A DNA stretch of 41,258 nt from Sphingomonadales bacterium (GTDB lineage Bacteria > Pseudomonadota > Alphaproteobacteria > Sphingomonadales > Sphingomonadaceae), in contig JACXVD010000020.1 of assembly GCA_014763545.1 (NCBI GenBank), forward strand, positions 1 through 41,258, written 5' to 3'. Positions 30,494-41,258 of the stretch are shown in pieces. Positions within the stretch are counted from its first letter, which is position 1; every line of letters starts with the position of its first letter. A program made the position numbers and the translations under genes. The notes beneath the pieces were generated by a model. The model saw only the letters and a program-made list of their open reading frames with translations. It searched no databases and was not told the DNA's origin.

Positions 30494-33028
30494 CTAGAAA
30501 CGCCGGTGCCATTTGATCGCCACGCCCTTGTCATCGGGCAGGCGCGCGTCGTGCCCGGGGTCGGTACGATAGAACAGGCTCATCGCCGCATCTCCGCCCC
30601 ATAGCGGGCCGCGCCAGGCGATCTCGCCATCCACCTCGCGCCCCTGCGGTGCCAGCGAAAGCTGCTGCGTGCCGTAGATCGCGGTCTCGGTGGCATAGTC
30701 ATAGGAAACCGGCAGCCACAGGCTCAACCCGCCGCCCGTCACCCGCAAGGGCTGCGAAACGCGCAAGGCAATGCTGTCACCCGAAGCGAGCAGGTTGGCG
30801 TGGCTGAGGTCGAGCGACCATGCCTGGCTCGCCAGCCGCGATCCGCCGGTCACGAATTCGTTGCTGCGCGCGCGGGTGAAGCCCTGGCGGAAGCTGCCGC
30901 CCAACCGCCAGTCCCCGCCCAGGCGCGCCGCGGCGCTGGCGTCGATGAACAGCGAATCCGCCCCCGGGCGGCCCAGCGGCCCATCGAACCATGCGCCCAG
31001 CACGGTCTCGCCTTCCGCCAGCCAGCCAAGCCCGAGCGCCGCCTCGACGGGGCCGATACGCCGGTCTGCCGCAACCCCGATACTGGCGAGCGAGTGGCGT
31101 TCCTCCACCCGCTGCGGCAGGATGCTGTACCATTGGCGCGAGGCGAGCCATGCCTGCCCCCGGTCGGCGGAGAATGTCAGTCCCCACGACCCGAGCCTTT
31201 GCCGGAAGGCCACCGACATGTCGCTCGCGCGGGCGAAACCATCGTCGCCCCGCCCTTCGCCCGCGATCAGGAAGGCCGGACGGTCCTGCCCCTGCAGTTG
31301 CGCGACCAGCCCGTCGGCCCCTTGCGCGAAGCCGAAAGCCAGCTGCGCATCGGGGGCTATCTTCATCGCCACGCGGGCGGCCAGTACGCGCGCAATCTGC
31401 GCATCTTCGGGCGCCAGTCGCAGCGGCGCGGGCCGGTCCCCTGCCCCCGGTTCGCCGACAGTGAAGGCGAGCGAGGTCTTCTCGCTCGCCGCGCTGTAAT
31501 CCTGTGTGGACCGCCCGACAGCGCCGGCCAGCTTTGGCCGGATCGCGGCGCTCTGCAACCCGGCAGCGGCATCGTAGGTAAATGCCCGGTCGTATTTGTC
31601 GGTGATGAGCGTCGGCAGGGTGACCCGGATCAGCGCGTCCCCCATCGGGGTAGAGGTGCCGCCCCCGTCGCCATAGGTCACCACGGCGGTGGTGCTGCCG
31701 GCAATCGTCGTCGTCCCCTGCGGGGTAAAGGCGCGGGCAATGTCGAGGATACCCGCACCATAGATCGCATCGACCCCCGCATCGCCCGCATCGCGCGCGG
31801 TCGTCAGCAGGATCTGGACGATTTCCTGCGCGGTGAGATTGGGGAAAGCCTGTGCCAGCAGGGCCACCGCCCCGCTGACCTGCGGCGCGGAAAAGCTGGT
31901 CCCCGAAATCAGCGTGACATAGCGGCTGCCATCGGGGTTGGTGCCGATGTCCATCACCCCGTCCTTATAGACGCAGCAGATTGCTTCCCCCCGGGCGGAG
32001 ATGAAACTGGCGGCATAGCTGCCAGCCCGGTTGCTGAAGTCGGAAAACACGCCTGCAGCGTCGACCGAACCGACGATAATCACATTGCCGTTCCCGGCAT
32101 CGACCAGTCCGGCAGCGAAGGGATCGGGATTGTTGGGATCGACCGACACATCGGTCGAATCCCCGTCGTTCCCGGCCGATACGATCACCACCACCCCGGC
32201 GGCGGCAGCGCGCTGCACCGCCTGGCGGACGACCGAATTGGGTGCGCTGCCCCCCAGGCTGATATTGATCACGGCGGCCCCATTGGCGACGGCGCGATCG
32301 ATCCCTTTGGCGATGTCGCTGTCGGAAAAGCCGCACCCTCCATCGGCGCTCGTATCGGCGCAGGTTCCGGGCGAATCCGCGCGCAGCGTCAGGATGGTGG
32401 CCTGCCAGGCGATGCCCAGAACCCCCGTGTCGTCGCGCGCCGCAGCCGCGATAAGCGCGACATTGGTACCGTGGTCGTCATCGGGATTGTCGATCCCGCG
32501 CGCCCCGGCAACATCGGCCGATGCGGGAGAAATGCGGCCCGCAAATTCGGGGCTGTCGCTGTCGATCCCGGAATCGACGATCGCGATGATCGCGCCCAGC
32601 CCGGCATAGCCCATCGTCCACGCCGTCACCGCATTGTGATAGGATGGCCCATCCGAACGGCGGTATTCCGCCGTATTATACGCGGATGCCGTGGTCGGAG
32701 GCGGCGTGGGTGTCGGCGTCGGGATCGGCGTAGGTGTTGGAGTGGGCGTCGGAGTTGGAGTGGGCGTCGGAGTTGGAGTCGGGCTCGGCGTCGGGGATGG
32801 CGTAGGGCTCGGTGTCGGCGTGGGTGTGGGCGTAGGGCTGGGTGTCGGGGATGGCACCGGCGAGGGAGTCGGGCTCGGCGTGGGCGCGGGCGTGCTGATC
32901 ACACCCCCGCTCGACCCTCCGCCGCCACCGCCACATGCGGCGAGCAACACAACCCCGGCCAGCACGCTGCCAGCCAGCAATCGGCGATAGTTCGAAGAAT
33001 TCCCCAAGAAACCAGTCCCCAAACACAT
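30494..33028 (-). CDS. S8 serine protease autotransporter with a lipoprotein signal
   Basis: 844-aa secreted subtilisin-like protease. Layout: lipoprotein signal ending LLAAC (Cys32), poly-Gly, then a Pro/Thr repeat spacer (about residues 45-113). The S8 domain follows, with Asp152 (IVDSGID), His186 (DDHGTNVA), Asn287 (SAGND) and Ser378 (SGTSFSAP). An extra pair CC lies at 351-352. A C-terminal beta-barrel-like region (about 590-844) has alternating strands and a terminal Phe (KWHRRF), as expected for BAM insertion. A lipidated S8 autotransporter recalls Neisseria NalP. Start 33028 (MCLGTG) gives the best signal peptide; GTG 33052 is the alternative. The 147-nt gap to dapD shows only a weak stem near 33085-33103. 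Confidence 0.9.
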   Translation of the reverse strand: MCLGTGFLGNSSNYRRLLAGSVLAGVVLLAACGGGGGGSSGGVISTPAPTPSPTPSPVPSPTPSPTPTPTPTPSPTPSPTPSPTPTPTPTPTPTPTPTPTPIPTPTPTPPPTTASAYNTAEYRRSDGPSYHNAVTAWTMGYAGLGAIIAIVDSGIDSDSPEFAGRISPASADVAGARGIDNPDDDHGTNVALIAAAARDDTGVLGIAWQATILTLRADSPGTCADTSADGGCGFSDSDIAKGIDRAVANGAAVINISLGGSAPNSVVRQAVQRAAAAGVVVIVSAGNDGDSTDVSVDPNNPDPFAAGLVDAGNGNVIIVGSVDAAGVFSDFSNRAGSYAASFISARGEAICCVYKDGVMDIGTNPDGSRYVTLISGTSFSAPQVSGAVALLAQAFPNLTAQEIVQILLTTARDAGDAGVDAIYGAGILDIARAFTPQGTTTIAGSTTAVVTYGDGGGTSTPMGDALIRVTLPTLITDKYDRAFTYDAAAGLQSAAIRPKLAGAVGRSTQDYSAASEKTSLAFTVGEPGAGDRPAPLRLAPEDAQIARVLAARVAMKIAPDAQLAFGFAQGADGLVAQLQGQDRPAFLIAGEGRGDDGFARASDMSVAFRQRLGSWGLTFSADRGQAWLASRQWYSILPQRVEERHSLASIGVAADRRIGPVEAALGLGWLAEGETVLGAWFDGPLGRPGADSLFIDASAAARLGGDWRLGGSFRQGFTRARSNEFVTGGSRLASQAWSLDLSHANLLASGDSIALRVSQPLRVTGGGLSLWLPVSYDYATETAIYGTQQLSLAPQGREVDGEIAWRGPLWGGDAAMSLFYRTDPGHDARLPDDKGVAIKWHRRF
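32697..32893 (-). repeat. Degenerate Pro-Thr/Pro-Ser codon repeat in the S8 protease gene
   Basis: About 200 nt of 6-nt-based repeats encode (P-T/S-P) units. It includes a tandem 18-nt copy near 32736-32771 with unit TTGGAGTGGGCGTCGGAG on the plus strand. Lengths are multiples of 6, so slippage would change spacer length without breaking the frame. Confidence 0.8.
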
Positions 33029-33175
33029 GGTGCCTGCACCATATCGTTCCACCCGCCTTGCGCCACCCTACCCCTGCAAAAATAAAGCCTTGCTGAATGG
33101 CTTGCCCGCAGCTTTCCCCAAGGGTAGCAGCCGCGCAGGACCGCGCTTGTCAGGCGCGCAAGAGGGATGCCGAAA

Positions 33176-34012
33176 ATGACCAGCCAGCTCGAAGCCGCGA
33201 TCGAAGCCGCGTGGGACAATCGCGCCGAAGTGACGCCCGCCAGCAGCGATGTGCGCGAAGTCGTGGACGCGGCGATGGCCATGCTCGATTCCGGCACCGG
33301 GCGCGTGGCCGAGCAGGTCGACGGCGCATGGCAGGTCAACCAATGGCTGAAGAAGGCGGTGCTGCTGTCCTTCCGCCTCAACGACATGGACATCATCGAA
33401 GGCGGGCCCGGCGGCGCCGTGTGGTGGGACAAGGTGCCGAGCAAGTTCGCCGGCTGGACCGCCGATGACTTCAAGGCCGCGGGGATCCGCGCCGTGCCGG
33501 GCAGTTTCGTGCGCCGCGGTGCCTTCATCGATCGCAACGTGGTGCTGATGCCCAGCTTCGTGAACCTGGGCGCGCGCGTGGGCGAAGGCACGATGGTCGA
33601 TACCTGGGCCTCGGTCGGTTCCTGTGCCCAGGTCGGCAAGAACTGCCATATCTCGGCCGGCGCGGGGATCGGCGGGGTGCTCGAACCGCTGCAGGCCAAC
33701 CCGACGATCATCGGCGACAATTGCTTCGTCGGCGCGCGCAGCGAAGTGGTCGAAGGGGTGATCGTGGGCGAAGGGTCGGTGATCTCGATGGGCGTGTTCA
33801 TCACGCAGTCGACCAAGATCATCAACCGCGAAACGGGTGAAATCCTGCGCGGTCATATCCCGCCCTATTCGGTGGTCGTTCCCGGCTCGCTGCCCGGCAA
33901 GCCGCTGCCCGATGGCACCCCCGGCCCCTCGCTCGCCTGCGCCGTCATCGTCAAGACGGTGGACGAGAAAACCCGCGCATCGACCGGGATCAACGAGCTG
34001 CTGCGCGACTGA
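33176..34012 (+). CDS. dapD: Tetrahydrodipicolinate N-succinyltransferase
   Basis: Lysine/diaminopimelate synthesis: succinyl-CoA-dependent acylation of tetrahydrodipicolinate. The 278-aa protein has the N-terminal helical domain ([32 protein letters not shown]) and then the left-handed beta-helix of hexapeptide repeats ([73 protein letters not shown]). Start 33176 is chosen because AGAGGG is 9 nt upstream, whereas ATG 33167 abuts it. The neighbours are unrelated in function. Confidence 0.98.
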   Translation: MTSQLEAAIEAAWDNRAEVTPASSDVREVVDAAMAMLDSGTGRVAEQVDGAWQVNQWLKKAVLLSFRLNDMDIIEGGPGGAVWWDKVPSKFAGWTADDFKAAGIRAVPGSFVRRGAFIDRNVVLMPSFVNLGARVGEGTMVDTWASVGSCAQVGKNCHISAGAGIGGVLEPLQANPTIIGDNCFVGARSEVVEGVIVGEGSVISMGVFITQSTKIINRETGEILRGHIPPYSVVVPGSLPGKPLPDGTPGPSLACAVIVKTVDEKTRASTGINELLRD

Positions 34013-34094
34013 TCCCGGGCCGGGCGACGGGAACCCCTGCCCTGCCTACTCGTAAATACTGCAACGACAGATTTGCAGACCGCAGGAGTACACG

Positions 34095-34331
34095 ATGAAC
34101 CGCAAGGGCGACGAAGTTCACATTCACGAGACCGAGGCTAGCGCCGGGTCGAAGGAAGGCGTGGTTCGCTGGGTGCTGGGCATCGGACTGGTGCTCGCCG
34201 TGGTGGCCATGACCTTCATCTGGATCGGTGGTTCGATGACGCGTGACCACGCTACGACCGATGGCGATCCGGCAACCACCGAACCGGCCACCAACGTGAC
34301 CGTCCCGGCCGACGAGGGCGACGGGCAGTAA
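34095..34331 (+). CDS. Small single-helix membrane protein
   Basis: 78-aa protein preceded by a strong AGGAG site. The N-terminus is polar (MNRKGDEVHIHETEASAGSKEG), then one hydrophobic helix (about residues 24-46, VVRWVLGIGLVLAVVAMTFIWIGG), then a Thr/Asp-rich tail. His-rich VHIHE near the start could be chance. I do not recognise a family. The 82-nt gap from dapD holds a weak TGCAA/TTGCA stem only. Confidence 0.7.
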   Translation: MNRKGDEVHIHETEASAGSKEGVVRWVLGIGLVLAVVAMTFIWIGGSMTRDHATTDGDPATTEPATNVTVPADEGDGQ

Positions 34332-34357
34332 GCGCAGGCCGGTAGTTGGCGCGGGGA

Positions 34358-35620
34358 TCAGTCCCCGATATCGGGCACGGGTGCCTCATAGGGCGGCTGG
34401 TCCTTCTGGCTCCGCGCGTAGGCCTCGGCCGCGCGCAGGACGCGCATGATGTTGCCGCTGGCGATCTTTTCGAGTTCGGCTTGCGAATAGCCGCGCCGCG
34501 CCAGTTCGGCGAATAGCGCGGGATAGCCCGCGACGTCTTCCATCCCCACCGGGCCGGTGTCCATCCCGTCGTAATCCCCGCCGATGCCGATATGGTCGAT
34601 CCCGGCCACCTTGCGGATATGGTCGATATGATCGGCGGCCTGCGCGATCGTCGCCTGCGGCATGGGATGTGCGGCATCCCAGCTGTCGAGCGCATCCTTC
34701 GCCTTGCCCGGCTGGCCGAGCCAGAGGCTGGCGAGCCGCGCTTCTTCCGCCTTGCGCGCAGCAAGCCACTGGCGCAGTTCCTCGCTGACGAAGGTCGGAT
34801 AGAGCACCACCATCACCACCCCGCCGTTCTCCGGCAAGCGTGCCAGCACGCTGTCGGGCACATTGCGCGGATGGCCGTCCACAGCGCGCGCGCCGGAATG
34901 GCTGAAGATCACCGGCGCCCTGGCGATATCCAGCACGTCCAGCATCGTCTTTTCGCTGACATGGCTCAGGTCCACCAGCATCCCCAGCCGGTTCATTTCC
35001 TTGACCACCAGCTGGCCGAACGGGGTCAGCCCGTCATGCTCGGGATCGTCGGTCGCGCTGTCGGCCCATGGCGTATTCTTCGAATGGGTCAGCGTCATAT
35101 AGCGCGCGCCCAGCGCATACATCTGGCGCAGCACGCCCAGGCTGGAGCCGATCGAGTGCCCGCCTTCCATCCCGATCAGGCTGGCGATCTTGCCCTGTTT
35201 CCAGGCCTGTTCGACATCGTCGGCGGTCAGCGCCAGCGCCATTTCGCCGGGATAGCGGGCGACCAGCCGCTTGGTGACGTCGATCTGTTCGATCACCGCC
35301 TGCACCGCCTGCGGCTCGGTCAGGTCGGCGCTGACATAGACCGACCAGAACTGCGCCCCGACCCTGCCCTTGCGCAGCCGCGTGAGATCGGTGTGCATCG
35401 TGCGCCCGTTGGCCGCCTCCGGCCCGGTCTTGGTGGTATCCTCGAAATCGAAATCGCCGATCACATTGCCCCAACGCCCCCGCAGCTGGATCGGCACATC
35501 GTTGTGCCCATCGAACACCGGCGCATGGTCGAGCGCGGCGGCGGCGATGTCTTCCGGCGTCTTCGCCTGCACGGGTGCGGTCAGCAACAGGAGGGCGGCG
35601 AGCGGCAGCAGAGTTTTCAT
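34358..35620 (-). CDS. Membrane dipeptidase (M19, renal-dipeptidase family)
   Basis: Zinc dipeptidase of family M19, probably periplasmic. The 420-aa protein has a signal peptide ([19 protein letters not shown]). Zinc-binding motifs follow in order: VFDGHNDVP (His-x-Asp), LIGMEGGHS (bridging Glu), VDLSHVSEK and [10 protein letters not shown] (His ligands), and IGGDYDGMD (Asp). Start 35620 is preceded by GGGGGATCG. It stands alone between a convergent small membrane gene and a divergent cupin gene. Such enzymes release amino acids from dipeptides, including some D-containing ones; true substrate unknown. Confidence 0.93.
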   Translation of the reverse strand: MKTLLPLAALLLLTAPVQAKTPEDIAAAALDHAPVFDGHNDVPIQLRGRWGNVIGDFDFEDTTKTGPEAANGRTMHTDLTRLRKGRVGAQFWSVYVSADLTEPQAVQAVIEQIDVTKRLVARYPGEMALALTADDVEQAWKQGKIASLIGMEGGHSIGSSLGVLRQMYALGARYMTLTHSKNTPWADSATDDPEHDGLTPFGQLVVKEMNRLGMLVDLSHVSEKTMLDVLDIARAPVIFSHSGARAVDGHPRNVPDSVLARLPENGGVVMVVLYPTFVSEELRQWLAARKAEEARLASLWLGQPGKAKDALDSWDAAHPMPQATIAQAADHIDHIRKVAGIDHIGIGGDYDGMDTGPVGMEDVAGYPALFAELARRGYSQAELEKIASGNIMRVLRAAEAYARSQKDQPPYEAPVPDIGD

Positions 35621-35703
35621 TGTCGATCCCCCGACAGTCCCTAGGATGGCCCGGACGACGGGCGCGCCACGGGGTTGTAGCGCAAGCAAGGCACAAGGAA
35701 AGC

Positions 35704-36156
35704 ATGAGCGAAGCCGAAGCGATCATCGCCGCACTGGATCTCCAGCCGCATCCCGAAGGCGGGTGGTACCGCGAAACCTGGCGCGCCCCATCCGTCGACG
35801 GGGCAAGGGCCAGCGCGACCGCGATCCACTTCCTGCTGCAAACGGGCGAAAGCTCGCACTGGCACCGGGTCGATGCCGCCGAAATCTGGCTGTGGCACGC
35901 CGGCGACCGGCTGGAACTGGCGCTCGCCGCGACCGAGGCGGGGCCGACGCGCCGCGTCACGCTGGGCCCGACGGTGCGCGAAGGCGAGGCGGTGCAGCAC
36001 GTGATTCCGGCGGATGAATGGCAGGCGGCGAGGCCGCTGGACGGGCCGCACGGCTATGTGCTGGTGTCCTGCATCGTGTCGCCCGGCTTCGAATTCGGCG
36101 GCTTCACCCTTGCCCCACCCGGCTGGGCACCGGACGATGGAGCCTCCGCACCATGA
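35704..36156 (+). CDS. DUF985-type cupin protein
   Basis: 150-aa single-domain cupin of the DUF985 (YML079-like) group. Marks: [16 protein letters not shown] at the start, [20 protein letters not shown] (the paired His of the first cupin motif), [17 protein letters not shown] at the end. The family fold is known but its ligand is not. Stop overlaps the next gene start in ATGA (36153-36156). Confidence 0.9.
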   Translation: MSEAEAIIAALDLQPHPEGGWYRETWRAPSVDGARASATAIHFLLQTGESSHWHRVDAAEIWLWHAGDRLELALAATEAGPTRRVTLGPTVREGEAVQHVIPADEWQAARPLDGPHGYVLVSCIVSPGFEFGGFTLAPPGWAPDDGASAP

Positions 36157-36560
36157 CGGTGCGACTGGGGCTGCGCTGGCTGCTCGCCGCGCTCTACGCG
36201 ATAGCGGGCTGGTTCCACCTGACCGCGCCCGCGACATTCCTCAAGATCATGCCCGGCTGGGTGCCGATCCCCGAAGCGGTGGTATGGTGGACCGGCATTG
36301 CCGAATTCGCCGGGGCCGCAGCGCTGGCGCAGCCTGCCTCGCTCCGCCTGCGGCAGGCGGCAGGGATAGCACTGGCGCTCTATGCGCTGTGTGTCTGGCC
36401 GGCGAACATCCATCACATGATGCTGGACATGGCGCGGCCCGACCATGGCTGGGGCCTCGGCTACCACCTGCCGCGCATGGCGTTGCAGCCGGTACTGATC
36501 TGGCTCGCCCTGTGGGCCAGCGAGGCGATCGACTGGCCTTTTCGCAACCGCCCAGCCTAG
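36153..36560 (+). CDS. DoxX-family membrane protein
   Basis: 135-aa protein with four predicted membrane helices of the DoxX type: LGLRWLLAALYAIAGWFHL with an N-terminal Arg, VVWWTGIAEFAGAAALAQ, AAGIALALYALCVWPANIHHMM, and PVLIWLALWASE. The IAEFAGA and WPANIHH signatures recur in DoxX homologues. Coupled to the cupin gene by a 4-nt overlap. Biochemical role unknown. Confidence 0.88.
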   Translation: MTVRLGLRWLLAALYAIAGWFHLTAPATFLKIMPGWVPIPEAVVWWTGIAEFAGAAALAQPASLRLRQAAGIALALYALCVWPANIHHMMLDMARPDHGWGLGYHLPRMALQPVLIWLALWASEAIDWPFRNRPA

Positions 36561-36574
36561 GAGGTCGAGCGCGT

Positions 36575-37171
36575 CTAGTCGAGGTCGTCCTCGTCGTCCC
36601 AGTCTTCCTCGCTTTCGCGGGCGTAGGTCCCGGTCATCACCGCGCAGCCCAACACATTGCCTTCAACCTGGCGCAGCAATTCCTCGCGCGTGGCACCGGG
36701 CATCAGCGTCAACGGCAGTTCGAGCGCGAACAGCTGGAAGACATAGTCGTGCGGATCGTCTTCATGCGGCGGGGCGGGCAGCAGCCATTCGGAATTGCGC
36801 TGCGCATTCTTGCCCACGCGCGGCGGCACCTCGCCTTCGAGCAGTTGCCCTTTCTGCCCGGCAAGGCCCCACACCAGCCAGTGACACATCGGCTCGTCAC
36901 CCGCTGCATCGGGATCTTCGACCACCAGCACCAGTTCCTGCGTACCCGGCGGCGGGGCGGACCATTCGAGCGGCGGCGCGACCGAATCTTCCTCGTCCGC
37001 AGTGAAGCTGGGATCGAGTTCCTCGCCATTGCGGAAGGCGGCGCTGCGCAGCGAAAACCCGCCCCGGCCGAGCGTCTTTTCGCTGCCGAGCCGGGCGATC
37101 GCCAGCCGCGCATGGCCGGGGCGATGGTTGGCAAGGGCCGGCGCGAGCCAGCCGGGGACATTATCGGTCAT
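36575..37171 (-). CDS. YbhB/YbcL-family (PEBP) Raf-kinase-inhibitor-like protein
   Basis: 198-aa phosphatidylethanolamine-binding-protein fold. APPLEWSAPPPGTQELVLVVEDPDAAGDEP with DPD and CHWLVWGL supply the ligand-pocket Asp and His; PHDYVFQLFALELPL is the following strand. The ends differ from typical YbhB. There is an N-terminal extension (NVPGWLAPALANHRPGHARL), and the C-terminus is strongly acidic (ESEEDWDDEDDLD). Cytoplasmic location is likely because no signal peptide is visible. Confidence 0.9.
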   Translation of the reverse strand: MTDNVPGWLAPALANHRPGHARLAIARLGSEKTLGRGGFSLRSAAFRNGEELDPSFTADEEDSVAPPLEWSAPPPGTQELVLVVEDPDAAGDEPMCHWLVWGLAGQKGQLLEGEVPPRVGKNAQRNSEWLLPAPPHEDDPHDYVFQLFALELPLTLMPGATREELLRQVEGNVLGCAVMTGTYARESEEDWDDEDDLD

Positions 37172-37233
37172 CGGGCAAATCTCCAGCTAGGCGGCACTCC
37201 CTAGGGGCATTTGCCGCAGGGGGCGAGAGGGGA

Positions 37234-37250
37234 GCGGCAGTTTTTGCCGC
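37234..37250. repeat. Short perfect hairpin in the gap before the S41 protease
   Basis: GCGGCA (37234-37239) and TGCCGC (37245-37250) pair around the loop GTTTT. The T run is in the loop, so it is not a normal terminator. The remaining sequence of the 205-nt gap (37172-37376) shows nothing I can assign. Confidence 0.4.
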
Positions 37251-37376
37251 GACCGCCGCGAAGTGGTGGAAAAACACCTGTCCAAACAGCCTTGCCCATC
37301 GGTGCCAAAACGCGCATTCTGCCAATGGTTTCAAAGGCGAAGCTTTACCGATCAAGCCGCCATTCCGGAGTTATCC

Positions 37377-38831
37377 ATGCAGGTTGCGCGCACCACCCTC
37401 ACCCTCCTGCTTGCAGCATCGCTGTCCGCCTGTGGCGGCGGCGGCAGCTCACCGCCACCCACTTCGGGAACCCCTGCTCCCTCGCCTACGCCTACGCCCA
37501 CCCCGACGCCGACCACCTCGGCCTGTTCGCTGTCGGCGCGGCAGGATTGGGTCAAATCGGTGATCGACGAATGGTACCTGTTCCCCGCAGGCATCGACAA
37601 CACGGTCAACAAGGCCGCCTATACCGACCTGCAATCCTATATCGATGCGCTGGTCGCACCCTCGGTCGCGCCGACCGGTGGGCCGCTGCAACACGCCGGG
37701 CTGACCTACATCACCTCGATCGCGGCGGAAAACGCCTATTACAATTCGGGCTCCAGCGCGGGCTTCGGCGTGCGCCTGGCCTATGACACGACCAACAACC
37801 GCGTGTTCGTGGTCGAAGCGTTCGAAGGCGCGCCGGCCCTGGCCGCCAACATCGACCGCGGAACCGAAATCCTCTCCATCGGCACGTCTGCGGGCACCGC
37901 CCAGACGGTCAGCAGCCTGATGGCCTCGGGCGGGCCGCAGGCGGTGGTGGATGCGCTGGGCCCGTCGACCGCCGGGACCACCCGTTACCTGCAGGTACGC
38001 AGTGCGGCGGGTAGCACCTTCGGCGTCTCGGTCGCGAAAACGGACTACACGCTCGATCCGGTGTCGGACCGCTATGGTGCGAAGATCATCGACGATAACG
38101 GGAAGAAGGTCGGCTATATCAATCTGCGCACCTTCATCGACACCGCCGATCCCGATCTCAACGCCGCGTTCGCCAACTTCCGCGCGCAGGGCGTGACGCA
38201 GTTGATCATCGACCTGCGCTACAACGGCGGCGGGCTGGTCAACATCGCCGAACTGATGGGCGATCTGATGGGGCGCGACAAGGTGGGCCAGGTCTTCAGC
38301 CGCACCACCCTGCGCCCGTCGAAGGCGAGTTACAACGAAACCAGCTATTTCACCACGAATGCCAATTCGATCACCCCGATGAAGATCGCCTTCATCGGGC
38401 GCGGCGGCACCGCGTCGGCGAGCGAGCTGATCATGAATTCGATGATCCCCTATCTCGGATCCAACGTCGCGCTGGTCGGCACCAATACCTATGGCAAGCC
38501 CGTCGGCCAGTTCGGCTTCGACAAAAGCGAATGCGACGACCGGCTGCGGGTGATCGCCTTCCGCACGGAAAACCGCGATGGCGGGGCGGATTATTATTCG
38601 GGCCTGGCCGGGGTGATGCCCAACACGTGCAAGGCGGATGACGATATCTTCCACCAGTTCGGCGATCCGGCGGAAACCTCGATCTCGGTCGCGCTCGATT
38701 TCCTCGCCGGGCGCGCCTGCACGCCGATCACGGGTGGCGGGCAGACGACGCAATCGGTCCGCGCAACCCGCGAATTGCTGCAACCGCCGCGGCCGGATAC
38801 CGCCCAGCGCGAGACCCCGGGCCTGTTCTGA
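37377..38831 (+). CDS. S41-family peptidase, lipoprotein
   Basis: 484-aa predicted C-terminal-processing-type protease. Lipoprotein signal ends LSAC (Cys19), followed by poly-Gly and a Pro/Thr spacer to about residue 47, as in the S8 protease at 30494. The next part is an S41 N-terminal cap (SARQDWVKSVIDEWYLF) and a PDZ-like segment (GFGVRLAYDTTNNRVFVVEAF). The catalytic core has LIIDLRYNGGG, ASASEL (Ser349) and TYGKPVGQ (Lys374, Gln378). The Ser-Lys distance of 25 and Lys-Gln of 4 match the CtpB triad, so it should be active. Start 37377 follows GGAG. The substrate is unknown. Confidence 0.9.
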   Translation: MQVARTTLTLLLAASLSACGGGGSSPPPTSGTPAPSPTPTPTPTPTTSACSLSARQDWVKSVIDEWYLFPAGIDNTVNKAAYTDLQSYIDALVAPSVAPTGGPLQHAGLTYITSIAAENAYYNSGSSAGFGVRLAYDTTNNRVFVVEAFEGAPALAANIDRGTEILSIGTSAGTAQTVSSLMASGGPQAVVDALGPSTAGTTRYLQVRSAAGSTFGVSVAKTDYTLDPVSDRYGAKIIDDNGKKVGYINLRTFIDTADPDLNAAFANFRAQGVTQLIIDLRYNGGGLVNIAELMGDLMGRDKVGQVFSRTTLRPSKASYNETSYFTTNANSITPMKIAFIGRGGTASASELIMNSMIPYLGSNVALVGTNTYGKPVGQFGFDKSECDDRLRVIAFRTENRDGGADYYSGLAGVMPNTCKADDDIFHQFGDPAETSISVALDFLAGRACTPITGGGQTTQSVRATRELLQPPRPDTAQRETPGLF

Positions 38832-38886
38832 CGCAGCCACCCCTTGCGGGCACTCACCGCGTGGCAATCGCGTGGTGAGTGCCTAT

Positions 38887-40452
<1,566 letters not shown>

Positions 40453-40513
40453 TCCGCCCGCGGTCGATCCGGCGGATTGACCCTGGCGGCCCGGTTGCGC
40501 AATTCTGCGGGCG

Positions 40514-40954
40514 ATGATCCACCCGAGCATCCTTGCCGAATTCGCGATCTCCACCGGCATGGTGGTCTATACGGTCGTCGTCCATGCGCTGGGCCTGCTG
40601 GCGCTGTCACGCGTGCTGCGCCTGGAGCTGCGCGAGGAACGTGCGCTCGAGATCGACCCCTATTCCTTGCGCGCGCTGGCCTTCACCGTCGCGCTGGTGC
40701 TCGGCCTGTTCGTCATCCACGGGGTCGAGATCTGGAGCTATGCCTTCCTCTATCTCGCGCTCGATGCCCTGCCGCATCTGCGCGAGGCGGTTTATTTCTC
40801 GACCATTACCTATGGCACGGTCGGCTACAGCGATGCGCTGATGGCCGAGCAATGGCGGCTGGTCTCCGCGATCGAGGGGATCAACGGGGTGATCCTGCTC
40901 GGCTGGTCGACCGCCTTCTTCGTCACGATGATGACCCGGCTGCTGCGCCGTTAG
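40514..40954 (+). CDS. Two-helix pore-domain ion channel
   Basis: 146-aa inner-membrane protein with the plan of a two-TM potassium-channel-type pore: helix near residues 10-32, another near 52-78, a re-entrant loop with the filter-like TYGTVGYSD, and a final helix (INGVILLGWSTAFFVTMMTRLL). The filter reads TVGYS rather than the classical TVGYG, so selectivity is uncertain. No cytoplasmic ligand-binding domain is attached. Its stop overlaps the convergent DUF3429 gene by 4 nt. Confidence 0.85.
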   Translation: MIHPSILAEFAISTGMVVYTVVVHALGLLALSRVLRLELREERALEIDPYSLRALAFTVALVLGLFVIHGVEIWSYAFLYLALDALPHLREAVYFSTITYGTVGYSDALMAEQWRLVSAIEGINGVILLGWSTAFFVTMMTRLLRR

Positions 40955-41258
40955 CGCGCGACCGGCGCCAGGAAGGCGAGCGCCATGGTGGCAGTGCCGA
41001 GGCCCAGCGACAACGGTACCCGCAGCCCCATCCACCACGGCGGGGCGAGCGGGCCGAGCTTGGCATCGACCGCCAGGCTCAGCACCAGCGCCGCGCCCAG
41101 CATCATCAGCGACGGTTCGGGCCAGTCCAGCCCGAAGACCCACGGCACCCAGGCGGCCAGTGCCAGCAAGCTGGGCACGACCGAGGCGAACCACAGCCAG
41201 CCGAGCGACTGGCGCCGCTCCGCCGCCGGGGCGGCCGCCGCCAGCCCCCACCATGCCC
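40951..41258 (-). CDS. DUF3429 membrane protein, 5' end missing
   Basis: Partial protein of about 101 visible residues, with the N-terminus beyond the right edge. The frame is open to base 41256 and starts AWWGLAAAAP. It then has hydrophobic segments SLGWLWFASVVPSLLALAAWVPWV, LMMLGAALVLSLAVDAKLG and LSLGLGTATMALAFLAPVAR. WGLA followed by WLWFASVVPSLLA and PPWWMGLRVPLSLG resembles DUF3429 proteins. Function unknown. MPSLLA (41178) is an internal start, not the true one. Confidence 0.7.
   Translation of the reverse strand, partial: AWWGLAAAAPAAERRQSLGWLWFASVVPSLLALAAWVPWVFGLDWPEPSLMMLGAALVLSLAVDAKLGPLAPPWWMGLRVPLSLGLGTATMALAFLAPVAR

Noticed and set aside
33085-33103. AAGCC/GGCTT stem with T-rich flank (minus strand) in the gap between the S8 protease and dapD
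   Set aside because: A 5-bp stem with a 9-nt loop is too weak, and on that strand it lies upstream of the protease gene, not after any gene.

Overview
The window is high-GC DNA from an alphaproteobacterium, most likely a member of the Sphingomonadales close to Erythrobacter, Porphyrobacter or Altererythrobacter. I infer this from protein-level resemblance (alpha-type SspB, IF-3, a DnaJ-domain protein starting MSKARRSMDWGF), from the hisB-H-A-F-E order, a PEP-CTERM protein and several acyl-CoA dehydrogenases. Genes are densely packed, and many neighbours overlap by 1 or 4 nt (ATGA, TGATG, TAATG). I found no rRNA, tRNA, insertion sequence, prophage or CRISPR array. The window looks like ordinary chromosome with two accessory-flavoured patches, arsenic resistance and fatty-acid/hydroxy-acid catabolism. 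Both end genes are cut.

Layout. 1-3946: 5'-truncated patatin-like lipase, hemF, pdeM, infC (apparent ATA start) with its terminator, and a small lipoprotein. 4022-5422: DASS-family anion transporter. 5451-7904: four-gene arsenic operon on the minus strand, arsR-arsI-arsC-acr3, with a palindromic operator. 7848-8313: the only long gene-free stretch, holding the ars promoter/operator, an orphan TetR-like dyad, a candidate promoter and a hairpin-rich leader in front of a PLP sulfur-amino-acid enzyme. 8314-12175: that enzyme, an ATP-grasp protein, a PhyH-type dioxygenase coupled to a DnaJ-domain protein, and a tiny putative exported protein. 12185-16614: the Tol-Pal envelope operon (ybgC-tolQ-tolR-tolA-tolB-pal), complete. 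16729-21028: histidine cluster (hisB-yciI-hisH-hisA-small membrane ORF-hisF, then a 56-aa PEP-CTERM micro-protein, hisE and a HIT protein). 21112-22811: sspB, an unknown basic protein, gmk.

22821-30490: two divergent catabolic operons. The minus-strand arm has an SMP-30 lactonase, an SDR and two acyl-CoA dehydrogenases that look like a heteromeric pair. The plus-strand arm has an ACAD10/11-type dehydrogenase, a zinc alcohol dehydrogenase and an APH-type kinase. The plus arm resembles a split version of human ACAD10/ACAD11 and the bacterial LvaC/LvaA pair, which remove a 4-hydroxyl from acyl-CoAs through a phosphorylated intermediate. This is the most interesting metabolic hypothesis here. 30494-41258: a lipoprotein-type S8 autotransporter protease, dapD, a membrane dipeptidase, a DUF985 cupin, a DoxX protein, a PEBP-family protein, an S41 lipoprotein protease, a GNAT-nitrilase fusion, a two-TM ion channel and a truncated DUF3429 protein.

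Other observations worth following are the 56-aa protein that is almost only signal peptide plus PEP-CTERM tag, the near-perfect inverted repeat that contains the start codons of hemF and pdeM, and the leader upstream of the PLP enzyme. All calls come from reading the sequence; no database search was run.
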